64,000 nucleotides of DNA from Acidobacteriota bacterium (GTDB lineage Bacteria > Acidobacteriota > Terriglobia > Terriglobales > SCQP01): contig JAKASR010000014.1 of NCBI GenBank assembly GCA_021818955.1, forward strand, positions 30,761 through 94,760, read 5' to 3'. The translations under genes were made by a program, and so were the position numbers. The notes beneath the pieces are model-generated. The model did no database searches. It saw nothing but the letters and a program-made list of their open reading frames with translations, and was not told the origin of the DNA. Of this stretch, positions 10,001-17,220 are shown in pieces. Position 1 is the first letter of the stretch, and the number at the start of each line of letters is the position of its first letter.

Positions 10001-10156
10001 AGGCGTGACTATCGCAATCGGGTAGCGCTGGTAGTTGGAGGCGTCGGTGGAGTACAGCGCCCGATCCCCTGTCCCGATGCGCACCTCGCCTTCAAGCTGT
10101 TTTTGCAACTGCCGCGACAGTACCGCCAGCGGCGTGTGCTCCGCGCTCTCATTCAT
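7049..10156 (-). CDS. FAD-linked oxidase / 4Fe-4S / CCG-domain dehydrogenase fusion (YdiJ-like) with C-terminal membrane anchor
   Basis: 1035 residues. Residues about 25-260 are a PCMH-type FAD-binding domain (PRGGGTSLAGQG at 74-85). Residues about 270-540 are the FAD-oxidase C-terminal domain. Two Fe-S cysteine clusters lie near residues 560 (CVGVGKCR) and 619 (CLACKACKSECP). CCG heterodisulfide-reductase-type modules follow, with NTGCCGMAGG near 910. The order matches E. coli YdiJ-type proteins, in which glycolate-oxidase GlcD- and GlcF-like parts are fused; YdiJ homologs oxidise D-2-hydroxy acids. The last about 25 residues form one hydrophobic helix followed by ARRKS, which YdiJ lacks as far as I recall. 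That suggests membrane tethering near the quinone pool. The substrate is not determined. Confidence 0.88.
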   Translation of the reverse strand: MNESAEHTPLAVLSRQLQKQLEGEVRIGTGDRALYSTDASNYQRYPIAIVTPRSAADVEAVLAWARRYGFAILPRGGGTSLAGQGCNTAVVLDFSRHMRAILELDPRRRLARVEPGVICDQLRNRAAEYGLTFAPDPATHAYCTLGGMIGNNSCGAHSVLGGKMADNLEALEVITADGLRLRVGSMSELMLEDAIAAGGRWGAILSRLRALRDRYAGLIRQRFPRIPRRVSGFNLDELLPENGFHLARALVGTEGTCVTVLEATVRLLPYPPVRSLAVIGFEDVYAAAAAVPAMMRHRLLALEGFDEELAANVRKRGQGAKLGVLPAGSGWLLVETGGENLAEAEEQAHALIAALHGRAGMRGSCVYSDAERQRKVWEIRESGLGASARVPGEPDTWPGWEDSAVAPEQLADYLRALAALKRQFGYKGALYGHFGQGCVHSRMSFRFDSREEVDKFRRFMECAADLVVRFGGSLSGEHGDGQARGELLDRMFGRELVNAFAEFKAIWDPAGVMNPGMVVDPYRLDEHLRFGPEYQSTRPQTHFHYPEDQDNFVRAVSRCVGVGKCRRPDTGAMCPSYQVTLEERHSTRGRARLLLEMLQPGRLQDAGWKSEEVREALDLCLACKACKSECPVQVDMAAYKAEFLSHYYADRWRPLSAYLLGWVDQWARLGSLAPDLANALLHTPKLGPALLRLSGLAAERIPPRIANASFQSLIRRERKLQAPAVILRPETMAEPEVVLWPDTFTNYFEPGIGLAAKRILELSGWRVRVPEGHFCCGRPLYDYGWLGPARRRLRGILARFRPVIERELPIIVLEPSCLSVFKDELLRFFPQYEPARKLSRLAMGLGDFCLRYRLDLDFEKLYAARRAGASVLARRAHVHTHCHSKPGASAAERRCLAALGLEVEEMNTGCCGMAGGFGFEQEHFEVSQALAAQRLLPAAKAAGAGTFLISDGFSCRQQVRQNMSRRMVHTAVAMDLRLQELRGELLSEPYPEFSAETRTSEAAARKRRKRWLPLALLGLGLAAGALLVFQARRKS

Positions 10157-10231
10157 ACTTTCAGGGTAAACGATGCTTTAACACGCCACGAATTTATTCG
10201 AAGATGAAAATCCCTCGCTCCACACGAATCA

Positions 10232-10972
10232 TTAAATCTGCAAGCGTCGCATGATCGGTTCGGGCAGAGCGCGAATGCCAGCCATCAGCGGACGCCAATA
10301 AGCCGGCGTGTACAATACCGCCGGCCGCCGCCGTTCAAGCGCGCGCACGATTTCGGCGGCGACGCTCTCCGGCCGGGCCAGCAAGCGGCGGGGTTGGAAA
10401 AATTCGGTCATGGGCGTATCCACCGGGCCGGGCTTGATGGTAATTACGGAAACGCCGCAAGGATGAAGGCGCGCCCGAAGACCTTGTAAAAAAAGCGCCA
10501 AACCACCCTTGGCGGAGCCGTAAACATAATTAGCGGGGCGGCCGCGATCGCCGGCAACGGAGGTGATGGCCGCCAGGCAACCCTCCATTCGCTTCTCAAA
10601 ATGTTCCGCAAACAAGGTCAAGGCCGCCGCCGCGCTGACAAAATTCACGGTTAACTGCCGCGTCACCCATTGACTGTCGCACACAGCCGATTTCGGGTCG
10701 AGCAAAGCGCCATAAGCGAGCAGCAGGACATCAAAATCGACCAGCTGGCGGCGGGCGTATTCATAGGCGGCGCGCTGCTCTTCCAGGTTTTCTAAATCCG
10801 CCTGAAAGATCTCCACCCTTTTGGAGCCTCGAAGCTGTAAATCCCGCCGCAGTTCCGCCAACCGCCGGGGAGAACGCCCCACCAGCAGCATTTCCACATC
10901 ATGCCCGACGATTTGGCGAGCCACCTGCCGAGCGATAGCGGAGAGCGCGCCCAAGATTACAATTTTTTTCAT
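10232..10972 (-). CDS. SDR oxidoreductase, DprE2-like (decaprenylphosphoryl-2-keto-pentose reductase type)
   Basis: 246 residues. The Rossmann start is VILGALSAIARQVARQ (GxxxAIA variant of the SDR glycine motif). The active-site region has a Ser at AITSVAGDRG and YVYGSAKGG (YxxxK). Start and stop are contiguous with the DprE1-like gene (TGA immediately followed by ATG), so the two are translationally linked. In mycobacteria DprE2 reduces the 2-keto intermediate made by DprE1 to give decaprenylphosphoryl-arabinose using NADH. The same pairing here supports that assignment; sequence alone would only say classical SDR. Confidence 0.85.
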   Translation of the reverse strand: MKKIVILGALSAIARQVARQIVGHDVEMLLVGRSPRRLAELRRDLQLRGSKRVEIFQADLENLEEQRAAYEYARRQLVDFDVLLLAYGALLDPKSAVCDSQWVTRQLTVNFVSAAAALTLFAEHFEKRMEGCLAAITSVAGDRGRPANYVYGSAKGGLALFLQGLRARLHPCGVSVITIKPGPVDTPMTEFFQPRRLLARPESVAAEIVRALERRRPAVLYTPAYWRPLMAGIRALPEPIMRRLQI

Positions 10973-12361
10973 TCACCACTCCGTCACGCGCCGCCAAAAG
11001 GATGAGGAACATTTGGGATCGATGGCTGCACGAAATCTCCGCCAATTTGGAAAGGACGATTGAAAGGCGGCGCGCGACATGCGAGCGTCTTTTGCCGGAT
11101 AAAGCGCTCCCCCGCACGGCAGCACAATGGCATCCAGTTCATCGAGCAGTTGCAGCGTGCGCCGGCCCCGCATGGGAAAATCCAAGGCCAAGGTTAAACC
11201 CGGGCGCGGAAAAGCCAGTATTCCGGGACTGGCCAGATTGCCAAAACGCTTCAAGACCATCAAGAAAGAGACTTGGCCGGAAATAGAGATTTTCGCCAAC
11301 AATCGGCGCAATATGCCCGGATCTTCCGGCAGCAGGCATTGGTATTGCACCAAGCCGCCGCGTCCATAGATCCGGTTCCAATTATCCAGCGAATCGAGAG
11401 GAAAGAAAAAAGACCGGTAGTGGATCAGCTTCGTCCGGGTCGACCGTTCCTGGTAATTGCGATAAGCGGCATTGAAGAGTCGAATCGTCCAAGGGTTCAG
11501 GCATTGCCCGGGGATGCCTCGGGCGACCGGAAAAGCATGGCGCTGAAGGGATGCCTCGCCGGAATGATTTTCCACCGGCGCGGGGGCATGACTTGCGCTG
11601 AAAAAAACACCTTGCGGATCAGAACGCGCGAAACCATCGAGCCAGGCGACGGTATATTCTTCGCTATCGTCGTTTTGAGCGGTTAGATAAAAAAACTCGT
11701 CGAGCGACTTAAAAACCGATTTTCTGGCCAGCAGCCAAGGACTGGAGACAGGCTTTAACTGCATTTCGGCCCATAAAATCACGCCGGTGAGTCCCAGGCC
11801 TCCAATGGTTGCGCGGAACAACTCAATTTCGCTATTCGGGCTGCATAGCAATTCCGGGGCATCGGAGCGCGAAAGCATCAATTGGCGCAGATGACGGCCG
11901 ATACTACCCTGGCGATGATGGTTTTTTCCATGAATATCGTTGGCAATGGCGCCGCCCAGAGTGACATGGGCGGTGCCCGGCAAGACAGGTAAAAACCAGC
12001 CGCGAGGAACGACCATCCGAAGAATTTCATGCAAAGTCACACCTGCTTCGCAGCGCAGAATACCGCGCTGAAAATCGGCGAAAAGAAAACGATCGAGCGG
12101 CGTGCAATCGAGAAGATCGCGGCCGAAATTAAGACAACTGTCACCATAGCTTCGCCGCAACCCCCCGGGCAAAATGGATGCAGGCCCGGCATTAGCCAGG
12201 CAGGCCGGCACCTGATCAGACCACCAGGCGCGCAGCACGCGGCGATGCGCGCCATGAGGATAGCGTCCCCAGGATTCAATATCACGCCGGCCGCGGCCGA
12301 GAGACGATTCCGGAACGGGACTGGATACAGATGCACGCCGGGAGAAGACTGGAACCGCCAT
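10973..12361 (-). CDS. DprE1-like FAD-dependent oxidase
   Basis: 462 residues. FAD-binding segments of the vanillyl-alcohol-oxidase fold are clear: ILPGGLRRSYGDSCLN (about 63-78) and PGTAHVTLGGAIANDIHGKNHH (about 128-149). The C-terminal substrate domain ends with LYPAKDAR, whose Lys (about 424) aligns with the active-site Lys418 of mycobacterial DprE1. The position of the mycobacterial Cys387 (target of benzothiazinones) reads Ala here (LALDFP, about residue 392). The family oxidises the 2'-hydroxyl of polyprenylphosphoryl-ribose. It lies 6 bases after the HAD-UbiA stop and abuts the DprE2-like start, so the three genes form an operon. Confidence 0.88.
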   Translation of the reverse strand: MAVPVFSRRASVSSPVPESSLGRGRRDIESWGRYPHGAHRRVLRAWWSDQVPACLANAGPASILPGGLRRSYGDSCLNFGRDLLDCTPLDRFLFADFQRGILRCEAGVTLHEILRMVVPRGWFLPVLPGTAHVTLGGAIANDIHGKNHHRQGSIGRHLRQLMLSRSDAPELLCSPNSEIELFRATIGGLGLTGVILWAEMQLKPVSSPWLLARKSVFKSLDEFFYLTAQNDDSEEYTVAWLDGFARSDPQGVFFSASHAPAPVENHSGEASLQRHAFPVARGIPGQCLNPWTIRLFNAAYRNYQERSTRTKLIHYRSFFFPLDSLDNWNRIYGRGGLVQYQCLLPEDPGILRRLLAKISISGQVSFLMVLKRFGNLASPGILAFPRPGLTLALDFPMRGRRTLQLLDELDAIVLPCGGALYPAKDARMSRAAFQSSFPNWRRFRAAIDPKCSSSFWRRVTEW

Positions 12362-12367
12362 AAGCGA

Positions 12368-13870
12368 TCAAAGCGGCCTGGCGGCAAGGACCACGGTGAT
12401 CACGCAGGCCAAGGCGAAATAACTGAATTTGTCGGTAAGCGCGAATAGCACCAGGTCGGATGGCATTTGGCCGCGTTGAGCGACCAACCAGGTTCGGGCT
12501 ATCCAGTAAAGGAAAATCGGGCAAAGAAACAGCAGCCACATGGGCTGGCGGTAGAGCCGGGTGACGGCGGTGCTGGTTACATAAAGCGCCAGAATCAGCA
12601 CCGCGAGCCCGCCGGATAGAATGCCGAATGGGCGCAGAAAATCCAGATCGCCGCGCGCATAATCCCGGCCGGCGACGGGAGACGCCACCTCAGCATTCAA
12701 TTCCGTCACTCGCTTCAAGACCGCCAAGCTCAAAAATATAAACATGGAAAATGCCAGCAACCAGGGCGAAAACTGAAGTTTGGCCGCCACGTTTCCGGCG
12801 ATTAAACGCAAGGTATACAGGCCCGCAAGCATGAAAATATCCGCCAAGGCGAATCGTTTAAGCAAAAAAGAATAGGAAATCACCATCAACAGATATGCCG
12901 CGGAAACCGCCGCATTGAGCAGCGAAATGGATGCGGCGACCGCCACGCCGCAGAGCGCCAACACGGGAGCCACCAGCAAGCCGGCGCCCAGCGGCAAATC
13001 GCCGGCGGCAAAAGGGCGCCGCTGTTTATCCACATGGCGGCGGTCGGCGTGCAGATCCAGCAAATCATTGAGCATGTAGGCGGCGGAGGCGCAAAGGCAG
13101 AAGCTAAGAAAAATCAGAGCCGCCGAAAATACCGCCATCGAGTTACGCAGATCATGCGCCGCCAGCAGGGGCACGAAGACGATCAGATTTTTCGACCATT
13201 GATGGATGCGCAACTGCCGGGGCCAGGCGCTAGAGCGCGGCGCCGCAACAGATTCCACCGAGGGATGCCGGCGAAGCAGTTTGCGCTCCAGCCGGCGGCT
13301 ATAGCCGGCATAAATTGCCGTGCGCGCTTCCTTCCAGACGGAAAAATCCGCGGCAGAGTCGCCGGCGTAGTCAAAGCCTTGCGCGCCAAAACGCCGGCGA
13401 ATAGCCGCAAGTTTCGCCGCGCCCTTGACCTGTTTATGATCGCTGCTGGCAATGATGTCGTCGAATCCGCCCAGATACTCCGCGACCGCACACGCAATGC
13501 GTTCATGGGCCGCAGTGACGAGCACGATCTTGCGTCCCTGCAGGCGCGCCGCCGCCAGGCGTTGCAGCAGCGTGCGGTTGTAGCAAAGCGCCGCGGGATC
13601 GAGGCCGACACGCCGGGCTAGTTGGGCCTTCAATTCCGCCCGGCCGGACAGCAACCAACCCGGCAATGCCCAAAGCAGGCGTGGTTTGCGGCGTAGCATC
13701 AATAACAGCATTTCAATCAAGGTATTGGTGCGGCACAGCGTACCATCCAAATCGACGCATAATGGCAGATCCATCCATCCGGGAGCGGCCGCCGCGGCGG
13801 AAGTACCGGAAGCAAGAGTCCGATTTGAACCCGGCAACGCCGCGGTTGGGATTTTCGAGGCGAGAGTCAT
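12368..13870 (-). CDS. HAD phosphatase - UbiA prenyltransferase fusion (decaprenyl-phosphate phosphoribosyltransferase type)
   Basis: 500 residues. Residues about 35-200 are a HAD-type phosphatase with DLDGT (Asp40, Asp42), VTA at 118-120 and GDSAAD (170-175). Residues about 215-500 are a multi-span UbiA domain with NDLLDLHAD (268-276) and the late DLVLFALTDK segment characteristic of the phosphoribosyl branch (Rv3806c-like). Expected reaction: transfer of phosphoribose from PRPP to a polyprenyl phosphate, then removal of the 5-phosphate by the HAD part. In mycobacteria a separate protein is thought to do the second step. First gene of an operon with the DprE1- and DprE2-like genes. The polymer or lipid made from the product is unknown. 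Confidence 0.85.
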   Translation of the reverse strand: MTLASKIPTAALPGSNRTLASGTSAAAAAPGWMDLPLCVDLDGTLCRTNTLIEMLLLMLRRKPRLLWALPGWLLSGRAELKAQLARRVGLDPAALCYNRTLLQRLAAARLQGRKIVLVTAAHERIACAVAEYLGGFDDIIASSDHKQVKGAAKLAAIRRRFGAQGFDYAGDSAADFSVWKEARTAIYAGYSRRLERKLLRRHPSVESVAAPRSSAWPRQLRIHQWSKNLIVFVPLLAAHDLRNSMAVFSAALIFLSFCLCASAAYMLNDLLDLHADRRHVDKQRRPFAAGDLPLGAGLLVAPVLALCGVAVAASISLLNAAVSAAYLLMVISYSFLLKRFALADIFMLAGLYTLRLIAGNVAAKLQFSPWLLAFSMFIFLSLAVLKRVTELNAEVASPVAGRDYARGDLDFLRPFGILSGGLAVLILALYVTSTAVTRLYRQPMWLLFLCPIFLYWIARTWLVAQRGQMPSDLVLFALTDKFSYFALACVITVVLAARPL

Positions 13871-14051
13871 AGAACCGGGAAGATTCAGGTGCTCTGATTC
13901 TCCGCCTGTTCAAAGATGTTTTACCGGCGGTTGCGATCGGCGATTTTTACACTTTTTACGCGGGTGAAGCCGATAAGCCATCGCGCTGCAGCAACTCGGC
14001 AAACCTCTCATATAAACGCCGACGCTCATCCGCCACACTATCCATCCATTA

Positions 14052-14267
14052 TTAACGTCGAAGGAGATAGAGAATCAGGCTCAGTACCAGGCTGAGCAGC
14101 AGCATCGTGACCCAGGGAATATAAATCGTCCAGCCCCGGCCGCGGACGACCAGATCGCCAGGCAAATGGCCGAGCGGCAGCCCCAGGCGGGAAGCGGCCA
14201 TAAGCAGCAAACCCAGCGCCGCCAAAATTAAGCCGGCGCCGAGAAGGAATTTACCCAGCACGGCCAT
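14052..14267 (-). CDS. DUF2905 family small membrane protein
   Basis: 71 residues from the ATG at 14265-14267; longer in-frame starts would overlap ndk deeply. Two hydrophobic helices flank the family signature PLGHLPGDLVVRGRGWTIYIPW. DUF2905 proteins are short inner-membrane proteins of unknown function, widespread in Acidobacteria and Firmicutes. It follows ndk by 46 bases and is probably the last gene of the sucC-sucD-ndk transcript. Confidence 0.82.
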   Translation of the reverse strand: MAVLGKFLLGAGLILAALGLLLMAASRLGLPLGHLPGDLVVRGRGWTIYIPWVTMLLLSLVLSLILYLLRR

Positions 14268-14313
14268 CGCATGGTTTCCGGGAGGTAAAATAACCGCCAG
14301 CCGCTTGCAGGCG

Positions 14314-14739
14314 CTATTCCTGACTAAGTTCGGCGCCGGAAAAGAAGAAGCCAATCTCAAAGCGGGCGGTTTCGACCGCGTCCGAGCCATGGATCGCATT
14401 GCGCTCGATGGAGGCGGCAAAGTCTTTGCGGATGGTGCTTGCCGCCGCCTTGGCCGGGTCGGTCGCTCCCATCAACTCTCGCAAGCGAGCAATGGCGGAA
14501 TCCCCTTCCAGTACGGCCACCACCACCGGGCCCTCAGTCATGAACTTCACCAGCGAAGCAAAAAAGGGGCGCTGGCGATGCACATGGTAAAAGCCTTCGG
14601 CCTGCGCGGGGGTCAGGCGCAGACGTTTCAGGCCAATAATTTTCAGCCCCGCCTTTTCCAGGCGGGACAGCAGCGTACCGGTTAACGCGGCGGCAACCGC
14701 GTCGGGCTTCAGAATGGTCAAAGTGCGTTCAATGGCCAT
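14314..14739 (-). CDS. ndk: Nucleoside diphosphate kinase
   Basis: 141 residues, the normal length. It starts with [12 protein letters not shown] and contains the phospho-histidine motif NAIHGSD (His near residue 118). The enzyme exchanges gamma-phosphates between nucleoside tri- and diphosphates through this histidine. The ribosome site AGGAAAG is just upstream of the ATG. Placement 37 bases after sucD makes functional sense: succinyl-CoA synthetase generates the NTP that Ndk redistributes. Confidence 0.97.
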   Translation of the reverse strand: MAIERTLTILKPDAVAAALTGTLLSRLEKAGLKIIGLKRLRLTPAQAEGFYHVHRQRPFFASLVKFMTEGPVVVAVLEGDSAIARLRELMGATDPAKAAASTIRKDFAASIERNAIHGSDAVETARFEIGFFFSGAELSQE

Positions 14740-14776
14740 GTTTTTTCTTTCCTGATTTCAGCTCGCCCGAAGGGGC

Positions 14777-15658
14777 TTAGCGAGTGGAGACGCCCAGTAC
14801 CTGGGCGACGCTGGCGCCAATCTCGGCGGGACTGCGGCAGACATGCACGCCGGCGCTATCCAAGGCCGCCATTTTGCCGGCGGCGCCGCCGGTGCCGCCG
14901 GAAATAATCGCGCCGGCGTGGCCCATGCGCCGCCCGGGAGGGGCGGTCTGGCCAGCAATAAAGCCGATCACCGGCTTGCGCACATGCTGGCGGATGTAGT
15001 CCGCCGCTTCTTCTTCAGCCGTGCCGCCAATTTCACCAATCATTACGATAGCCTCGGTGGCGGGGTCGGCTTGAAACAACTCGAACGCATCGCGATGAGT
15101 GGTGCCGATAATCGGATCGCCGCCGATGCCGATCGCGGTGGATTGCCCCAATCCCAGTTGGGTGAGTTGATGCACCGCCTCATAAGTCAGCGTGCCACTG
15201 CGGCTGACGATACCCACCGGTCCAGGTTTATGAATCGAGCCCGGCATAATGCCCAACTTCGCCTCACCCGGCGTGATGATGCCCGGGCAATTGGGGCCAA
15301 TCAAACGGGAACCGGTATGGCGTAAAAACTCCCATGCCCGGGTCATATCCAGCGTGGGGATGCCCTCGGTGATGCAGACGATTAAGGGAACGCCGGCATC
15401 GGCGGCCTCCATGATGGCATCGGCGGCAAAAGGAGGCGGGACAAATATGAGAGAGGCGTTGGCGCCAGTGGCCTCCACTGCGGCGGCCACACTGCCAAAA
15501 ACCGGCGTGCCCTCATGGGTTGTACCCGCCTTACCCGGCGTGACTCCGGCGACGATCTGGGTGCCGTATTCGCGGCACTGGCGGGCATGAAAACTGCCTT
15601 CCCGGCCGGTAATTCCCTGTACCAGTACGCGGGTGTTGCGATTGACCAAAATGCTCAT
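14777..15658 (-). CDS. sucD: Succinyl-CoA synthetase, alpha subunit
   Basis: 293 residues. It has the CoA-binding Rossmann domain at the N-terminus ([15 protein letters not shown]) and the ligase domain with the phosphorylated histidine in [14 protein letters not shown] (about residue 245). Together with SucC it interconverts succinyl-CoA plus ADP/GDP and phosphate with succinate plus ATP/GTP in the TCA cycle. It lies 18 bases after sucC, with AGGGA as the likely ribosome site. Confidence 0.97.
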   Translation of the reverse strand: MSILVNRNTRVLVQGITGREGSFHARQCREYGTQIVAGVTPGKAGTTHEGTPVFGSVAAAVEATGANASLIFVPPPFAADAIMEAADAGVPLIVCITEGIPTLDMTRAWEFLRHTGSRLIGPNCPGIITPGEAKLGIMPGSIHKPGPVGIVSRSGTLTYEAVHQLTQLGLGQSTAIGIGGDPIIGTTHRDAFELFQADPATEAIVMIGEIGGTAEEEAADYIRQHVRKPVIGFIAGQTAPPGRRMGHAGAIISGGTGGAAGKMAALDSAGVHVCRSPAEIGASVAQVLGVSTR

Positions 15659-15676
15659 TGAGTAGTCCCTGCCGGT

Positions 15677-16837
15677 TCAGGTGCGCGCCGCCGCAACTGC
15701 CTTCTCCGCCGCATCGCGCAGGCCTTCGGCGACGGTGATTGGGAGTCCGGAGTTGCGCAGGATTTCCCTGCCGCGCTCGACATTGGTGCCTTCCATGCGG
15801 ATCACCAAAGGCAGCTTCAGGCCGGTGATCCTGGCTGCTTCCACCACGCCGTCGGCCAGTGTATCGCAGCGCAAAATCCCCCCGAAAATATTAATCAGGA
15901 TGGCGCGCACGGAAGGATCCCGCACCAGGATTTCGAAGGCACTGCGCACCTGATCCCGGCTGGCGCCACCGCCGACATCGAGAAAATTGGCCGGCCGGCC
16001 GCCGGCGTATTGGATGATATCCATAGTCGCCATGGCTAAACCGGCGCCATTGACCATGCAGCCCACATTGCCATCGAGCTTGATGTAATTGAGATTATGC
16101 CGGCTGGCTTCAACTTCGAGCGGCGATTCTTCATTGAGATCACGCAGTAATTTCAGATCCGGATGCCGGAATAAAGCGTTATCGTCCAGCCGCACCTTGG
16201 CATCGAGCGCCGCCAGGCGATTATCGGAAAGCAGGGCAAGCGGATTGATTTCGAGCAGTGCGGCATCGAGCGCGACGAAAGCCTTCGCCAGCGCCATCAA
16301 CAAACCGACCGCCGAGATGGAAGCCGGAGCCGGAAGCTTCAAGCCCTCAACCATTCGTCGCGCTTGAAAAGCAAGCAGGCCGCGATCGGGATCGAAGGCC
16401 TCGCGTCGCAGCGCCTGCGGATCACGAGCCGCGATTTCTTCAATTTCCATGCCGCCGGAAGCCGCCGCGATTACTACCGGCTGGCCGGCGGCCCGGTCCA
16501 CCGCGATGGCCATATACAGCTCGCGTTCAATGGGCAAGGTTTCTTCCACCAGTACGCGCCTGACCAGGCGTCCTTCCGGACCCGTTTGCCGGGTTACCAG
16601 GGTCATACCCAAAATTTTGGAGGCCCATTGTTCAGCTTCCGCCGGGGTTGACGCGAGCTTGACTCCGCCGCCCTGTCCGCGGCCGCCTGCGTGGATTTGC
16701 GCCTTGACCACCACCGGCTTACCCAACTCGGCAGCGATCTGCGCGGCCTCGACCGGTTGATCGGTTACACGCCCTCGCGGCAGCGGCACGCCGAAATCCC
16801 GCAACAATTGCTTGGCTTGGTATTCGTGGATGTTCAT
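15677..16837 (-). CDS. sucC: Succinyl-CoA synthetase, beta subunit
   Basis: 386 residues from the ATG at 16835-16837 (MNIHEYQAKQLL, the conserved start of the family). A TTG six codons upstream is in frame but unlikely. It has an ATP-grasp domain with VVVKAQIHAGGRGQGGGVKL, then the CoA-ligase domain with NVGCMVNGAGLAMATMD. It catalyses nucleotide-dependent formation of succinyl phosphate together with SucD. It is the first gene of the sucC-sucD-ndk-DUF2905 group. An extended -10-like TGCTATAGT is present at 16855-16863 on the minus strand, but it is close to the ATG and has no clear -35. Confidence 0.97.
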   Translation of the reverse strand: MNIHEYQAKQLLRDFGVPLPRGRVTDQPVEAAQIAAELGKPVVVKAQIHAGGRGQGGGVKLASTPAEAEQWASKILGMTLVTRQTGPEGRLVRRVLVEETLPIERELYMAIAVDRAAGQPVVIAAASGGMEIEEIAARDPQALRREAFDPDRGLLAFQARRMVEGLKLPAPASISAVGLLMALAKAFVALDAALLEINPLALLSDNRLAALDAKVRLDDNALFRHPDLKLLRDLNEESPLEVEASRHNLNYIKLDGNVGCMVNGAGLAMATMDIIQYAGGRPANFLDVGGGASRDQVRSAFEILVRDPSVRAILINIFGGILRCDTLADGVVEAARITGLKLPLVIRMEGTNVERGREILRNSGLPITVAEGLRDAAEKAVAAART

Positions 16838-17217
16838 GTACGGACCAAAGTTCAACTATAGCAAATGCAAAACTGCGAGCGCGATGAGCTGTCCATCATC
16901 AAATGAAAAAGCACAGCGCCCGCAAATTATGGCAAGGCCATTTTTACTTTCAGGCGATGACACTCAACCCATCAAGCCACCCATTCAACTGCGGTTGAGT
17001 GGCTTGACGCGAATTTGGCTTTGCCTTTCCTGGCGCAATTCCAACGATATTGCCAGCTTGCTTGACACAATGCCTGCGGAATTGCTTAGTCCTTCGAAGC
17101 GGATGAGTTGCGAAACCTCATGAAGTTATTTGAGGTCAGTAGGCGCGGAACCTTAAAATCATCCCGCGCTTCGGCCCGCGAACCAGGAAAAGCAAATTTC
17201 CGATTCGGCCGTTGACA
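16838..17217. other. Intergenic region holding repeat copy C
   Basis: These 380 bases lie between the sucC start and the stop of a membrane-protein gene on the same strand. The left part carries the two-hairpin repeat (16929-17010). The right part (17139-17220) carries a second module also found next to repeat copy B. An open frame on the plus strand across 16812-17123 has low-complexity composition and no family signature; I do not consider it a gene. Confidence 0.55.
16929..17010 (+). repeat. Two-hairpin interspersed repeat, copy C (diverged)
   Basis: Hairpin 1 is ATGGC-aag-GCCAT (16929-16941). The T-rich spacer is TTTTACTTTCAGGCGATGAC (16942-16961). Hairpin 2 is TCAAGCCAC (16972-16980) pairing with GTGGCTTGA (16999-17007), with inner CAAC/GTTG. 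Compared with copies A and B the first stem has changed on both sides (GCGGC/GCCGC to ATGGC/GCCAT) while pairing is kept. The spacer is nearly conserved. Confidence 0.75.
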
Positions 17218-17220
17218 TTA
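17139..17220 (+). repeat. Second repeat module shared with copy B
   Basis: The segment runs from GTAGGCGCGGAACCT (about 17139-17153) through CCCGCGCTTCGGCC (17163-17176) to CCGATTCGGCCGTT (about 17200-17213). It aligns in the same order and orientation with the reverse complement of about 30021-30101, which lies beside repeat copy B. In both places it follows the two-hairpin element at its 3' side. That makes a composite element of roughly 290 bases here and 180 bases at copy B. Confidence 0.6.

Noticed and set aside
16812..17123. Plus-strand frame of 103 codons upstream of sucC
   Set aside because: It overlaps the sucC start and repeat copy C and shows no protein-like pattern.
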